Part shown: positions 16,386 through 26,884 of the stretch, in pieces | How the letters are laid out: every line of letters starts with the position of its first letter | How positions within the stretch are numbered: position 1 is the stretch's first letter | Assembly (NCBI GenBank): GCA_003140595.1 | Contig: PLKG01000048.1 | Location: 1 to 40,311, forward strand | Direction: 5' to 3' | From: Acidimicrobiaceae bacterium | GTDB lineage: Bacteria > Actinomycetota > Acidimicrobiia > Acidimicrobiales > Bog-793 | Length of the DNA: 40,311 nucleotides | Notes under the pieces: generated by a model | The model's database searches: none | Seen by the model: only the letters and a program-made list of their open reading frames with translations | Told to the model about the DNA's origin: nothing | Program-made: the position numbers and the translations under genes

Positions 16386-17474
16386 GTGTCATCCACCCAG
16401 GTCAAGATCCTCGTCCCCGGGAACCACCTCATGGTGGGCCTGCTGGGCCAACGTGACGAGTTGCTTCGTACCGTCGAAGAGGCGTTCGACGGCACGCGTA
16501 TCCATGTGCGCGGCAACGAGATAACCGTTGAAGGTCCCGAGGCCGACCGAGTGGGCCGCCTGTTCGAAGAACTCGTTGCACTGCTCGAACAGGGCCATTG
16601 GCTGGATCCGACGAATGTCGGTCACACCATTGAGATGGTGAAGGACGACGTGCGGCCGTCGGAGGTTCTCAACGCGGAGGTCGGCCGGTCGGCACGAGGC
16701 CGCAAGGTGCACCCGAAGACCGCGGGCCAAAAGCGCTACGTCGACGCCATCACCGCCAACACGATCACGTTCGGGATCGGCCCAGCCGGCACCGGCAAGT
16801 CTTACCTCGCCGTCGCTCTGGCTGTGCAGGCCCTCCAGGCGAAAGAGGTGGCACGCATCATCCTCACGCGCCCGGCTGTCGAGGCCGGGGAAAGGCTCGG
16901 GTTCTTGCCAGGCGATCTGATGGCCAAAGTCGACCCGTACCTGCGCCCGCTCTATGACGCCTTGTACGACATGCTCGAGCCGGAAGGGACCCAGCGGCTG
17001 CTCGAACGTGGAGCGATAGAGGTGGCGCCGCTCGCGTTCATGCGGGGCCGCACGCTCAACGGAAGCTTCGTGATCCTTGACGAGGCTCAGAACACGACCC
17101 CTGAGCAGATGAAGATGTTCCTGACCCGGATCGGTTTCGGTACGAAGGTTGTCGTGACCGGTGACGTGACCCAGATCGACATCACAGGCGGCCGTTCGGG
17201 CTTGCTCGACCTCGAAGAACTTCTCGGCGAGATCGAAGGGATCGCGTTCATCCGCCTCGGTCAAGCCGACGTCGTTCGCCACCGCATCGTGCGCGAGATC
17301 GTCACCGCGTACGACCGCTCCACCCAGGCACGGAACATCGGCTCGGGGGCCGCGCACTCCGCCACGACCGCCTCGCCGCTCAAGACCAGCGAGAGCATCG
17401 AAGGCCGTAATGGTTCCCACGAGAACACCCCGTCGCAGGCCAACGCCATTTCGCCTGATCGGCCCGTACAGTGA
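16386..17474 (+). CDS. phoH: PhoH-like ATPase
   Basis: The 362-residue protein is a PhoH/PhoL-type P-loop ATPase placed next to ybeY as in most bacteria and associated with RNA metabolism. Walker A is GPAGTGKS at 132-139, Walker B is FVILDEAQNTTPEQMKMFLTR (DEAQ 232-235), and TGDVTQID follows. The KH-like N-terminal part is short. The frame is open to a TTG at 16296. The GTG at 16386 fits the conserved start (VSSTQVKI) and follows GAGAG. The 40-residue C-terminal tail is Ser/Thr/Asn-rich and not part of the domain. Confidence 0.92.
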   Translation: MSSTQVKILVPGNHLMVGLLGQRDELLRTVEEAFDGTRIHVRGNEITVEGPEADRVGRLFEELVALLEQGHWLDPTNVGHTIEMVKDDVRPSEVLNAEVGRSARGRKVHPKTAGQKRYVDAITANTITFGIGPAGTGKSYLAVALAVQALQAKEVARIILTRPAVEAGERLGFLPGDLMAKVDPYLRPLYDALYDMLEPEGTQRLLERGAIEVAPLAFMRGRTLNGSFVILDEAQNTTPEQMKMFLTRIGFGTKVVVTGDVTQIDITGGRSGLLDLEELLGEIEGIAFIRLGQADVVRHRIVREIVTAYDRSTQARNIGSGAAHSATTASPLKTSESIEGRNGSHENTPSQANAISPDRPVQ

Positions 17475-17989
17475 GCGCCCAGGTCTTCGCCGCCGACGAA
17501 CAGTCCGACCGACCGGTCGACCTCGCCCGCTGGGTGGGTCTTGCCAAGCGCGTGCTCGCCGACCGCGGGTTCGGCGACGACGCCGAGCTCTCGCTCATGT
17601 TCGTCGACGAGACGACCATCGCCGGACTCAATGAGAGGTTCCTCGGCCGAAAAGGGCCAACCGACGTGCTGTCGTTCCCGATCGAGGACGAGCTGATCGG
17701 CCCAGGCCATGTCCCGGACCAGGAGGCGAGCGGGCCAGGCCGAGGGCCCGCAGAGATCGAGGACATGCCCCTTCTCATCGGCGACGTCGTGATCTGTCCC
17801 GAAGTTGCCTGGCGGCAGGCACCCGAGCACTCAGCGGTCTATGAGGACGAGCTCGCCCTGTTGCTGGTTCACGGGATCCTTCACCTTCTCGGCATGGATC
17901 ACGAAGAGGACACCGAGGCGGCGATGATGGAGACGCTGGAACAGCAGCTGCTTGCGGACCACCACCGCGAGCCGGGCGCTAGCCCATGA
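17471..17989 (+). CDS. ybeY: Endoribonuclease YbeY (16S rRNA maturation)
   Basis: The 172-residue metalloprotein is needed for 16S rRNA 3'-end maturation and ribosome quality control. The zinc motif HGILHLLGMDH gives ligands H134, H138 and H144. GPTDVLSFP at 62-70 is the second family signature. An insert of about 20 Gly/Pro-rich residues (75-98) separates it from IGDVVICPEVA. The start GTG lies in the phoH stop (4-base overlap), and the stop overlaps the next ATG, so the genes are coupled. Confidence 0.95.
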   Translation: MSAQVFAADEQSDRPVDLARWVGLAKRVLADRGFGDDAELSLMFVDETTIAGLNERFLGRKGPTDVLSFPIEDELIGPGHVPDQEASGPGRGPAEIEDMPLLIGDVVICPEVAWRQAPEHSAVYEDELALLLVHGILHLLGMDHEEDTEAAMMETLEQQLLADHHREPGASP

Positions 17990-19428
17990 TCCTGGCCTCG
18001 ACGCGAGGCTTCACCGGCGCCGACGCCGCCGTGCTGGTCGCTGTCTTCGTACTGATCGCCTGCTCGGCGGTTCTTTCGCTCGCCGAGACCGGGCTCACGC
18101 GGACCTCCAGGGCGCGCGCCAAATCGCTTGACGACGATAACCAGCGGGGGGCGCGGTCCTTACGCAGACTCGTGGAAGAGCCTGAGACTTTCCTGGCGCC
18201 GATCCTTCTGCTCGTCCTGCTCTGCCAGCTGGTCGCCGCCACGCTCGTGGGCGTTATAGCTGCCCAGATATTCGGGCCAATCGGCGTGGCGGTCGCCACG
18301 GCGTTCGAAGTCGTCGTTATTTTCGTATTCTCCGAAGCCGTGCCCAAGCAGTGGGCGGTGCGCCACTCCGATCGCGCTGCCCTGCTCGCCGCGCCGCTCG
18401 TCACGACGCTCGTCAGGTTCCCGCCGACGCGCGTCGTATCCGGTGCACTTATAGGCCTCGCGCGCCTGATCACCCCTGGCGGCCGCCACGAACGGCCGGC
18501 CGTGGACGTCACCGAGTCCGAGCTGCTCGCGTTCGCCGACGTCGCCGCTTTGGACGAGGCGATCGAAAGCGACGAGAGGACGCTCATCCACTCGATAATC
18601 GAGTTCGGTGACACGGTCGTCCGAGAGGTCATGGTGCCGCGACCTGACGTTGTCGCAGTGGAGGATTCGTTGGAGGCCGATGCCGTGCTGGAGCTTGCCA
18701 TCGAGGCCGGCTACAGCCGCATCCCAGTGTTCAAGGAGAGTCTTGACGACGTGATCGGGATCGCGTTCACTAAGGACCTGATCCGTGCAGCTCGCAGCGG
18801 CAAGGAGCACTCTCCGGTGAGCCAGCTTTGCCGACCGGCCAACTACGTCCCCGAGACCAAACGGGTCGCTCCGCTCATGCGCGAGATGCAGGCTGGCCAG
18901 TTCCATATCGCCGTCGTGATCGACGAGTACGGCGGCACAGCCGGCGTCGTGACGCTCGAGGACCTGATCGAGGAGCTCGTAGGCGAGATCGTCGATGAGT
19001 TCGACGTCGACGAGCCCATGATCGTGCCCCTCGGTGGCGGCCAGTTCCGCGTCCCTAGCAAGATGGACGTGGACGAGGTGAACGAGCTCCTTGGTGCGGA
19101 CCTGCCCGCCGGCGATTGGGACAGCATCGGCGGCCTGGTGTTGGCCATCAGCGGCCACGTCCCTTCCGAAGGCGAGTCGATCGAGGTCGACGGGCACCGC
19201 CTCGTCGCTGAGAAGCTACAGGGCCGACGGATCGGCAGCGTCCGGATCGCCCGGCTGAACGGCCCTCCGCTGCACACCGGGCCCAGGAACCCAGACCAGG
19301 AGTGGCTGACCGAGCGCGCGGAAAAGGTAGCCGAACGCGAGGAACGCTCAGGTGACCGGAATGAACACCGGGAGCCTCCGGTACCGGGCGATGGCGCGGC
19401 CCAGGCAGAAGACGACAGCCGCCGGTGA
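17986..19428 (+). CDS. CNNM/CorC-type membrane protein (hemolysin family, DUF21-CBS-CorC_HlyC)
   Basis: The 480-residue protein has a DUF21/CNNM membrane domain (about 10-160) with SLAETGLTRTSRARAKSL and FSEAVPK, two CBS domains (about 205-335, including VMVPRPDVVAVEDSLEA) and a C-terminal CorC_HlyC domain (about 345-425). Family members export or regulate Mg2+ (CNNM/CorB); 'hemolysin' is a historical name. The last 55 residues are charged and disordered. It starts inside the ybeY stop. Its position between ybeY and era is conserved in actinobacteria, from general knowledge. Confidence 0.9.
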   Translation: MILASTRGFTGADAAVLVAVFVLIACSAVLSLAETGLTRTSRARAKSLDDDNQRGARSLRRLVEEPETFLAPILLLVLLCQLVAATLVGVIAAQIFGPIGVAVATAFEVVVIFVFSEAVPKQWAVRHSDRAALLAAPLVTTLVRFPPTRVVSGALIGLARLITPGGRHERPAVDVTESELLAFADVAALDEAIESDERTLIHSIIEFGDTVVREVMVPRPDVVAVEDSLEADAVLELAIEAGYSRIPVFKESLDDVIGIAFTKDLIRAARSGKEHSPVSQLCRPANYVPETKRVAPLMREMQAGQFHIAVVIDEYGGTAGVVTLEDLIEELVGEIVDEFDVDEPMIVPLGGGQFRVPSKMDVDEVNELLGADLPAGDWDSIGGLVLAISGHVPSEGESIEVDGHRLVAEKLQGRRIGSVRIARLNGPPLHTGPRNPDQEWLTERAEKVAEREERSGDRNEHREPPVPGDGAAQAEDDSRR

Positions 19429-19441
19429 ACGACCGCGGTCG

Positions 19442-20340
19442 ATGAGCATGCCCGGAGCACCGCAAGACCAGGTCCGCCGGGAGGACGATGACGAACCCCC
19501 TTTCCGCTCCGGGTTCGTGGCCCTTGTGGGCCGCCCGAATGTCGGCAAGTCGACTCTGCTCAACCAGATCCTCGGCAGGAAGATAGCGATCACCTCGGCG
19601 ACGCCCCATACCACCCGGACCCGCGTCCGCGGCGTCCTCGACCGGCCAGACGGCCAGATCGTCTTCACGGACACCCCCGGGGTCCACCGGCCGCGCACAG
19701 CGCTCGGTGACCGCCTCAACCAGACCGCAGCATCGACGTTCGATGACGTCGACTGCTGCGTCCTGCTGCTCGAGGCCAGTGCGCCGATCGGGGCCGGCGA
19801 CCGGTACATAGCCGAGCGTCTGCGCCCCGACACGGTGATCGCGCTCAACAAGATCGATCGTGTGGACGACGCCAAAGTGCTAAAGCACCTGGAGCTCGCG
19901 GCTTCCGAGCTCGGACTCGCCGAAGCCGAGTACTTCCCCCTCTCAGCCAAGACCGGCGCGGGCGTTCCCGCCCTCGTCGAGCACCTGGCTGCCCGGATGC
20001 CCGAGGGGCCGCGCTACTTCCCTGCGGGCATGGTGAGCGACGTCCCCGAGGCGTTCTACGTCGCGGAGCTGGTACGCGAGCAGCTGTTGCGACATGCCGA
20101 GGAAGAGCTCCCGCATTCGATCGCCTGCCGGGTGACCGAATGGGAGTGGCCGAGGATCCGTTGCGAGATCCTCGTGGAGCGTGAGTCGCAGAAGGGCATC
20201 GTCATCGGCAAAGGTGGCCGGGTGCTGAAAGCAGCCGGCACAGCCGTGCGCCAGCAGCTCGAGCCCGGCGCCTATCTCGAGCTGTTCGTCAAGGTCGAGA
20301 AGGGTTGGCAGCGCCACCCGGACGTGATCGAGCGCCTCGG

Positions 20341-20347
<7 letters not shown>
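19442..20347 (+). CDS. era: GTPase Era
   Basis: The 301-residue GTPase, the usual Era length, binds 16S rRNA near its 3' end during 30S assembly. G1 is GRPNVGKS at 30-37, G3 is DTPG, G4 is NKID, and the C-terminal KH domain has IVIGKGGRVLKAAG. The frame is open to a GTG at 19352 that would overlap the preceding gene. I chose the ATG at 19442 on length. The ribosome site is weak, and a second ATG lies 6 bases later. The stop overlaps the stop of the convergent PLP-enzyme gene by 7 bases. Confidence 0.95.
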
Positions 20348-21759
<1,412 letters not shown>

Positions 21760-21771
21760 AGACGACTTGGC

Positions 21772-21777
21772 AGTCTA
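21772..21777 (-). promoter_or_regulatory. -10 candidate for the PLP enzyme
   Basis: Minus-strand TAGACT lies 12 bases before the ATG at 21759, so the leader would be only about 5 bases. No ribosome binding site precedes the start. Confidence 0.35.
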
Positions 21778-21825
21778 CGGTGCCTGCCGCGACGCTCCGC
21801 AGGAGCCACCAGGGGCCTGGTCGAC

Positions 21826-23922
21826 CTAAGACCGGAACGTCGGCCCCACGCCTGTGGCCTCGGCGTGGATCCCGCGGAGAAAGGCCTCTGCTTCCGACCG
21901 GTCCCTGGTCCGCCGCATAGGGGGCATCGCCCGGACCAACGTCGGCCCGTAGGAGGCACTCGCGAGACGTGGGTCGAGTACGGCGACCACTCCCCGGTCT
22001 GTCGCTGTCCTGATCAGGCGTCCTGCGCCCTGGGCGAGCAGCGTCGCCGCCCGCGGGAGGTCGACCTTCTGGAACCCGGCCCGACCAGCCGCCTCCCGGC
22101 GGGCCGCCATGAGAGGATCGTCCGGCCGGGGAAACGGGATCCGGTCGATGACGACAAGTGTGAGCGCCGGGCCCGGGACGTCGACTCCCTGCCAGAAGCT
22201 CATAGTCGCGAAAAGGCACGCGGCCGACTGAGAGCTGAGTGCTTCGAGCAGCACAGCCTTGGGGAGCTGTCCCTGCACCAACACGGGCCACGGGAGCCTG
22301 TCTGCCAAAACTGCGGCGGCGGCAATCATGGCGCGCCGGCTGGTGAACAGGGCAAGGGTCCGGCCACCCGCCGCGAGGACGAGCGCCTCGATCTCGTCGT
22401 GGATCGCCGCCTCGGACTCAGGACGACGGCGATCCGGCAGCTGCGCCGCACAGTACAACAGACCTTGCGCCTTATAGGAAAAGGGGCTGCCGACGTCGAT
22501 CTCGACGGTGGAATCGGAAGGGGCACCCATCCGGGCGGCAAGACCGCGCGGCAAGGTCGCGCTCGTCAGGACGACCGGCATTGCCGAGAACACCTGGGCG
22601 GACATGGTCTCGCTCACGTCCAGAGGCGCCGAATGCATCGCTGGCCGGATCCCGCCTGTGACCCAGACCACCTCGTCGCTCCCCGCCGAGACGCACGAAG
22701 CGAGCTCCTCACGACAGCGGTCGACTCCGAGCAGGGCCCTCAGGCAGCGCTGGGCCGCGTCACCACCACCGGGTCCGGTCCCCTGTCCTGCGACCTCGCC
22801 GCGAGATCCTCCGGAAGCGTCTGAGGCGCGCCGCAGCTCTGCGCCCAACCGTTCGAGCCGGTCGACCATGAGGCTGACGTGGTCGCCGATCTCGCCGCCC
22901 AGACCAGGAGGCAGGCGGCGGTCCTCCGCTTCGCCAAGCAAGTCCTCGAAGCGGGCTGCCGCGGCGAGGACCGCCTCGACAGCCCGAGCCGGTGCGGTGT
23001 CCTCTCCCCGCTGTGCCCGGCGGCCTGCCGCGACCAATGCACCCCGTGCCGCCGAAGCGAGCGCGCGGAGCCTTCCGGGGCTGACATCGACTCCGAGCGA
23101 AGCGGCAAGGACGTCCTCGAGCTCATGGGCTTCGTCGATGACGAGCGCGTCGTGCTCGGGCAGCACCTCTCCCCCACATCGCAGGTCGGCACCGAGAAGG
23201 TGAAGGTTCACGACGACGATGTCCGCGGCGGCTGCCCTCGCGCGAGCCGCCTCCGCGAAGCACTCGCCGCCCGAGGGACAGCGGCGAGCACCAGGGCACT
23301 CGTCGGCGGAGACGCTCACGCTCGACCAGGCCGGCACCGAGGGTTCGAACTCGAGCTCGGCCCGGTCCCCGCTGTCGGTCGAAGCCGCCCAGATCGCCAA
23401 GAGTCGCACCTCCTCGCCGATCCGCCGTGTCGCGATGGCCCGGGCCGAGCCGCTCGGCCGGGCGACATGTTCTGCCTCGGTCGCCCCGGCATCGAAGGTC
23501 TCGACATCTGGCGCCATACCCGGCCCGACGTCGAAGGGCGCGTCGAGCTGTTGCTGCTCACCGAGGCGCTCGAGCTCCTCGAGACGCTGACGACAGAGGT
23601 AGTTCGACCGCCCTTTGAGCACCGCCCATTTCACGGGATGGGCAAGACCCCTGACCACGAGCGGGAGGTCCTTGTTCGCGAGCTGGTCCTGCAGGGCCTT
23701 GGTCGCGGTCGCGACGACGACGCGCTTGTGGGAGCTGACCGCGGGCACGAGATAGGCGAGAGACTTGCCGGTCCCTGTCCCGGCCGCCACCGCGACGTGG
23801 CCGCCGGAGGCGAACGCCTTGGCGACCGCCTCGGCCATCTCGAGCTGGCCCGCGCGCACCTCGCCTGCGGGCAGGGTCGACACGACTCGCCGCAACAACT
23901 CGGCGACACCAGGTTCGGTCAC
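21826..23922 (-). CDS. DinG/XPD-like ATP-dependent DNA helicase
   Basis: The 698-residue superfamily 2 helicase has Walker A GTGTGKS at 48-54 and DEAH at 263-266. Four cysteines (C110, C209, C215, C221) are placed as in the 4Fe-4S domain of XPD/DinG helicases. Late motifs include the Q-x-x-G-R equivalent AQGAGRLIR and, before it, the SFWQGVDVPG box. Such 5'-3' helicases unwind R-loops and damaged DNA. It lacks an exonuclease domain. Start GTG at 23922 is preceded by TAGCGT with 6-base spacing. It sits downstream of the methyltransferase/membrane-protein group, with its own promoter. Confidence 0.9.
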   Translation of the reverse strand: MTEPGVAELLRRVVSTLPAGEVRAGQLEMAEAVAKAFASGGHVAVAAGTGTGKSLAYLVPAVSSHKRVVVATATKALQDQLANKDLPLVVRGLAHPVKWAVLKGRSNYLCRQRLEELERLGEQQQLDAPFDVGPGMAPDVETFDAGATEAEHVARPSGSARAIATRRIGEEVRLLAIWAASTDSGDRAELEFEPSVPAWSSVSVSADECPGARRCPSGGECFAEAARARAAAADIVVVNLHLLGADLRCGGEVLPEHDALVIDEAHELEDVLAASLGVDVSPGRLRALASAARGALVAAGRRAQRGEDTAPARAVEAVLAAAARFEDLLGEAEDRRLPPGLGGEIGDHVSLMVDRLERLGAELRRASDASGGSRGEVAGQGTGPGGGDAAQRCLRALLGVDRCREELASCVSAGSDEVVWVTGGIRPAMHSAPLDVSETMSAQVFSAMPVVLTSATLPRGLAARMGAPSDSTVEIDVGSPFSYKAQGLLYCAAQLPDRRRPESEAAIHDEIEALVLAAGGRTLALFTSRRAMIAAAAVLADRLPWPVLVQGQLPKAVLLEALSSQSAACLFATMSFWQGVDVPGPALTLVVIDRIPFPRPDDPLMAARREAAGRAGFQKVDLPRAATLLAQGAGRLIRTATDRGVVAVLDPRLASASYGPTLVRAMPPMRRTRDRSEAEAFLRGIHAEATGVGPTFRS

Positions 23923-23928
23923 ACGCGG

Positions 23929-23934
23929 ACGCTA
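23929..23934 (-). promoter_or_regulatory. -10 box for a leaderless dinG-like mRNA
   Basis: Minus-strand TAGCGT is followed by 6 bases and GTG. No Shine-Dalgarno sequence intervenes, so the transcript would begin at the start codon. Confidence 0.5.
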
Positions 23935-23969
23935 CCGGACGGCTGGTCGCGCGGCTCTGGGCAACACGA

Positions 23970-24182
23970 TCAGGACTTGGCCCGTCCTCGCAGGACGCTG
24001 CCACCGAGAAACATGATGACGATCAGCGGCAACACGATGACCGCGACATATCCGTGGCGATGCAGAACGAGCGCGGCGCCAACGAAGACCAGTGTTCCGG
24101 CGAACAGCTCGGGCGCATCCCCGATCAGGAAGTCCTTCCAGAACTTCCCGAGGGCACTCAGCGCGCGGATGACAGAGGTCAT
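23970..24182 (-). CDS. 70-residue membrane protein of unknown function
   Basis: The start is an ATG that overlaps the stop of the COG4280-like gene by 4 bases (ATGA), indicating coupled translation and a real gene. The protein has an amphipathic N-terminus (KFWKDFLIGDAPELFAG) and then two hydrophobic stretches (27-40 and 46-60) separated by HRHGY, ending in a basic tail (RGRAKS). I do not recognise the family. A functional link to its upstream membrane partner is inferred from the overlap only. Confidence 0.75.
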   Translation of the reverse strand: MTSVIRALSALGKFWKDFLIGDAPELFAGTLVFVGAALVLHRHGYVAVIVLPLIVIMFLGGSVLRGRAKS

Positions 24183-24982
24183 GACGACGGACTGGATTGT
24201 GCCGCCATCGCCTCCCGCGCGGGCGCGAGCCTGCGCATGACGAACGAAAGCACAGCCGCCGTCGCGGCGAACACACCGACGAGAACGAGAATCATGAGGT
24301 CGCTGCCGGGCCAGTGAAGGCCGGAGCCCTCGCCGACCCAGAAGACTCCGAAGCTCGTCAACATGACGCCCACGGCGAGCTTCATGGCGTTCTCCGGGAC
24401 TTCCGAGAGCTGGCGCGCGACCAGGTACCCGACCGCGCAGACCACGACCGCCGCGGCGGCGGCTGCAGCCGCTGCGAGCGCCAGATGACCCGAGCTCGCC
24501 CCGAGGGTGATCACGATGAGCACGACCTCCATGCCCTCGAGGAATACGCCCTTGAAGGCGACCGTGAAACCGGTCGCGTCGCGACGTCCGTGCCTCCACG
24601 ACCCGGCCGCGCCGCGCTCGCTCGGTGCCTCCGGCCCGTCGGAGAGGCCCGCGACGGTCTTGGCGTAGATCGCGTCCTCGTCGTGCAGCGCTTTGTGGCC
24701 GCTCGCCCTCAGCACGGCCTTGCGCAGCCAGTCAAGGCCCAGCACGAGCAGGAGGGCGCCGATGACCACACGCAGCACGTTGATCGGAACGAGCCGGGCG
24801 AGCGGCACCCCGACAGCAATGACCAATGCGGCCAGCACGAGCGCGGCGGTAGCGGTCCCTTCGAGCGCAGAGCGCCACCCCCGGGTCACACCTGCTGCCG
24901 CGACGATGGTCAAGGCCTCGACCATCTCGACGGCGCTGGCACCGAACACTGCCAGTGCGAGCACAACGGTCGAAGTCGTCAT
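24179..24982 (-). CDS. COG4280-like polytopic membrane protein
   Basis: The 267-residue protein has about six to seven hydrophobic helices and a central charged loop (about 95-125). I associate its opening (VFGASAVEMVEALTIVAAAG) and the repeated acidic helix GVFLEGMEVVLIVITLGASSG with COG4280. The two 'E-x-M/E' helices look like an internal duplication, similar in layout to FTR1/TerC-like transporters. Substrate and role are unknown. GAGGTGAGG lies just before the ATG as ribosome site. It begins 7 bases after the methyltransferase stop. Confidence 0.75.
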   Translation of the reverse strand: MTTSTVVLALAVFGASAVEMVEALTIVAAAGVTRGWRSALEGTATAALVLAALVIAVGVPLARLVPINVLRVVIGALLLVLGLDWLRKAVLRASGHKALHDEDAIYAKTVAGLSDGPEAPSERGAAGSWRHGRRDATGFTVAFKGVFLEGMEVVLIVITLGASSGHLALAAAAAAAAAVVVCAVGYLVARQLSEVPENAMKLAVGVMLTSFGVFWVGEGSGLHWPGSDLMILVLVGVFAATAAVLSFVMRRLAPAREAMAAQSSPSS

Positions 24983-24989
24983 CGCTGCC

Positions 24990-26141
24990 TCACCTCAACG
25001 CCTCACCGCCCGCCGAGCCTACCGCCCCAGGGCCAAGTGGAACCCGACGACGCGGAGCCCGCGAGAACGAGCCGACCTCGGCGGACGACTGCACCTGGCG
25101 GTGCCAGGCCTCGAGCGCGCCGAGAACCTCGGTCCGCGGACCGCAGACCGCGAGTCGCTCGACATTGCGCAAGTGGGAGACCCGGCCCACCTTCTGCCCC
25201 GTCAGGTCGTGAATGCCGATCTGCGCACCCACGTACCGCTTCGAGTCGAATTCGAGGATTTCGACGTGCCCGCGCGCTGCGCACATCGCGACAAGGTCCT
25301 CACGGCCGATCCAGGACTCGTCGTTGCACGACACCACTACGACGGTCGCGTCGATCCTGCCGACGACATCGGCAAGAGCAGCGGGCATCGTCTGTCTCGA
25401 GTTGAAATCGCTGTGGGTGGACGCGTTCTTCGAGTCGACCCGCTTGCACGCAACCCCGTAGTAGTCGGGCGCGTCCCAACGTATCAAGGTCTCCCAAACG
25501 TGGTAGTTGGTGAAGTAGCGATGTTGGTTGTAAGGCGGGTCGAGATACGCGAAGTCGACCGGACCGATGGACGCTACGGCCTTACGCGCGTCGGCGCGGA
25601 TGGAGCGGCCCGGACCCACGAGCAGTTCGGGGACCCTGAGCGAGAGCGGGAGAAACGATCTCGGCGCCCATTGCTTGAGGTAGGCCATCTGCAGGCCCGT
25701 CGTCGAGTCGACTCGATCGGCAGCCTCGAGCAAGCTCGTGAGCACGATCGGGTACAGCGAACTTGCCCGGTAACGATCCTCGATCGCGTCGCGTATTACA
25801 TCGACTCGCGCGCCGTTCTCGGGTCGCAGGTAGCGGGACTTCTCGCAGAAGACCTCGGTAAAATAGCCCCTCCGGCCCGGGAGGCCGTTTAGCTCGCCGA
25901 TCGCCTCTACAAGCTCGGCATGGTCCACGGCTCGCGCGTCGGTGCTGACATAGCACTGAGCGAGCACCTCGGAGTAGGTGGCCGTGTCGACCGCGGTGAC
26001 GAATGCTCCCTGGCGCTTCAACTCCTGGGCCACACGCGTCGTGCCCGTAAACAGGTCAGCGGCGGTCGAAGCACCACAACCGGATGCGAGCGCCGAGATC
26101 GTCTGGACCAGGCGGCGTTTCGAGCCAAGGTACTTGATCAC
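24990..26141 (-). CDS. Orphan D12-class DNA adenine-N6 methyltransferase
   Basis: The 383-residue protein carries Dam/D12 family motifs: motif X KYLGSKRRL (3-11), motif I DLFTGTTRVA (29-38) and motif IV DPPY (201-204) in FAYLDPPYNQHRYFTNYH, followed by a WETLI helix. These enzymes methylate adenine N6 in a short target that cannot be inferred here. The start is GTG, with AGGGAT shortly before it. No restriction endonuclease lies on either side, so it is an orphan or the partner is elsewhere. The C-terminal 60 residues are basic, Pro/Gly-rich and outside the domain. It heads the tight group with the COG4280-like and 70-residue membrane proteins. Confidence 0.88.
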   Translation of the reverse strand: MIKYLGSKRRLVQTISALASGCGASTAADLFTGTTRVAQELKRQGAFVTAVDTATYSEVLAQCYVSTDARAVDHAELVEAIGELNGLPGRRGYFTEVFCEKSRYLRPENGARVDVIRDAIEDRYRASSLYPIVLTSLLEAADRVDSTTGLQMAYLKQWAPRSFLPLSLRVPELLVGPGRSIRADARKAVASIGPVDFAYLDPPYNQHRYFTNYHVWETLIRWDAPDYYGVACKRVDSKNASTHSDFNSRQTMPAALADVVGRIDATVVVVSCNDESWIGREDLVAMCAARGHVEILEFDSKRYVGAQIGIHDLTGQKVGRVSHLRNVERLAVCGPRTEVLGALEAWHRQVQSSAEVGSFSRAPRRRVPLGPGAVGSAGGEALR

Positions 26142-26175
26142 ATGTCACATCCCTGGCGAAGGGGGCACGGCGTCA

Positions 26176-26811
26176 CTAGTGGGCCCGGGTCGTGGTGTCC
26201 AAGACCTTCGCGGAGTGCAGGCCGTCCTCGACAGCGGTCTGCGAGCCGGTCGCTTCTTCGAAGATCTCGCGCTCGACGACGAAGACCTCGAGCAGTCTTC
26301 CGAACTTCGGTTCCAATGTCTCGCGAACCACGCGTAACCCGATCTTCTCCGCGAGCCGCAACGACGCCAGGTTGGCCGGCTCGACGACCGCGACTATGCG
26401 ATCGAGTCCAAGGCGGTCGAAACCGACCTTGAGGCTCGCGAGCGCCGCTTCGGTGGCGTAACCATCGCCCCAGTACCTGGGGTCGAGACGCCAACCGATC
26501 TCGACCTCACCTTCGATCTCGTGGAACCAGGTCGCCAGTTCCAGTCCGACGCAACCGATGAGTGGTCCGTCGCCACTCAGCTCGACGGCGTACTTGCCGA
26601 AGCCGTCGTGCTCCCACGTCTCGATGTAACGGCTCAGGCGGAGTTCTGTCTCCTCACGCGTCAGGCCCCTCGCGAAGGGGAACTCCCAGACCTCAGGCTG
26701 CGCGAACATCTGTGCCAACGAGTCGAGATCCGAAGAACGCCATCTGCGAAGCAGCAGCCGGGCGGTGGGAAGCTCCTCGGGGATCCTAGGGTCCGCCACC
26801 TTCGGGAGCAT
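26176..26811 (-). CDS. GNAT family N-acetyltransferase (RimJ/RimL type)
   Basis: The protein (about 211 residues from the chosen ATG) has ELPTARLLLRRWRSSDLDSL at the start, IGCVGLE, then EIGWRLDPRYWGDGYATEA, the acetyl-CoA motif of the RimJ/RimL subgroup, and NLASLRLAEKIGLR near the end. It transfers acetyl to an amine, often a protein N-terminus or an antibiotic; the acceptor is unknown. Start is uncertain: ATG 26856 follows GAGG and adds 15 residues, while ATG 26811 gives the family-like start. It diverges from hutH. Confidence 0.88.
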   Translation of the reverse strand: MLPKVADPRIPEELPTARLLLRRWRSSDLDSLAQMFAQPEVWEFPFARGLTREETELRLSRYIETWEHDGFGKYAVELSGDGPLIGCVGLELATWFHEIEGEVEIGWRLDPRYWGDGYATEAALASLKVGFDRLGLDRIVAVVEPANLASLRLAEKIGLRVVRETLEPKFGRLLEVFVVEREIFEEATGSQTAVEDGLHSAKVLDTTTRAH

Positions 26812-26872
26812 AACGGTCGTCGATGGCGAGATCAGGAAGCGGGTCTTGCGAGCCATAGACCTCGTCCGATGC

Positions 26873-26878
26873 AATACT
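26873..26878 (+). promoter_or_regulatory. -10 box for a leaderless hutH mRNA (imperfect)
   Basis: AATACT, preceded by TGC (extended -10 like), is followed by exactly 6 bases and the hutH GTG. The first base departs from TAnnnT. The same site read on the minus strand gives AGTATT/TATTGC and could serve the divergent acetyltransferase gene. Confidence 0.4.
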
Positions 26879-26884
26879 CGGCTG

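Noticed and set aside
22879-24240. 453-codon plus-strand frame opposite the helicase and the small membrane gene
   Set aside because: No recognisable motif; the minus-strand helicase has Walker A, DEAH and Fe-S cysteines in the same DNA.
24990-26141. Restriction-modification system around the D12 methyltransferase
   Set aside because: Flanking genes are a membrane protein and a GNAT acetyltransferase; none has PD-(D/E)xK, HNH or GIY-YIG-like features.
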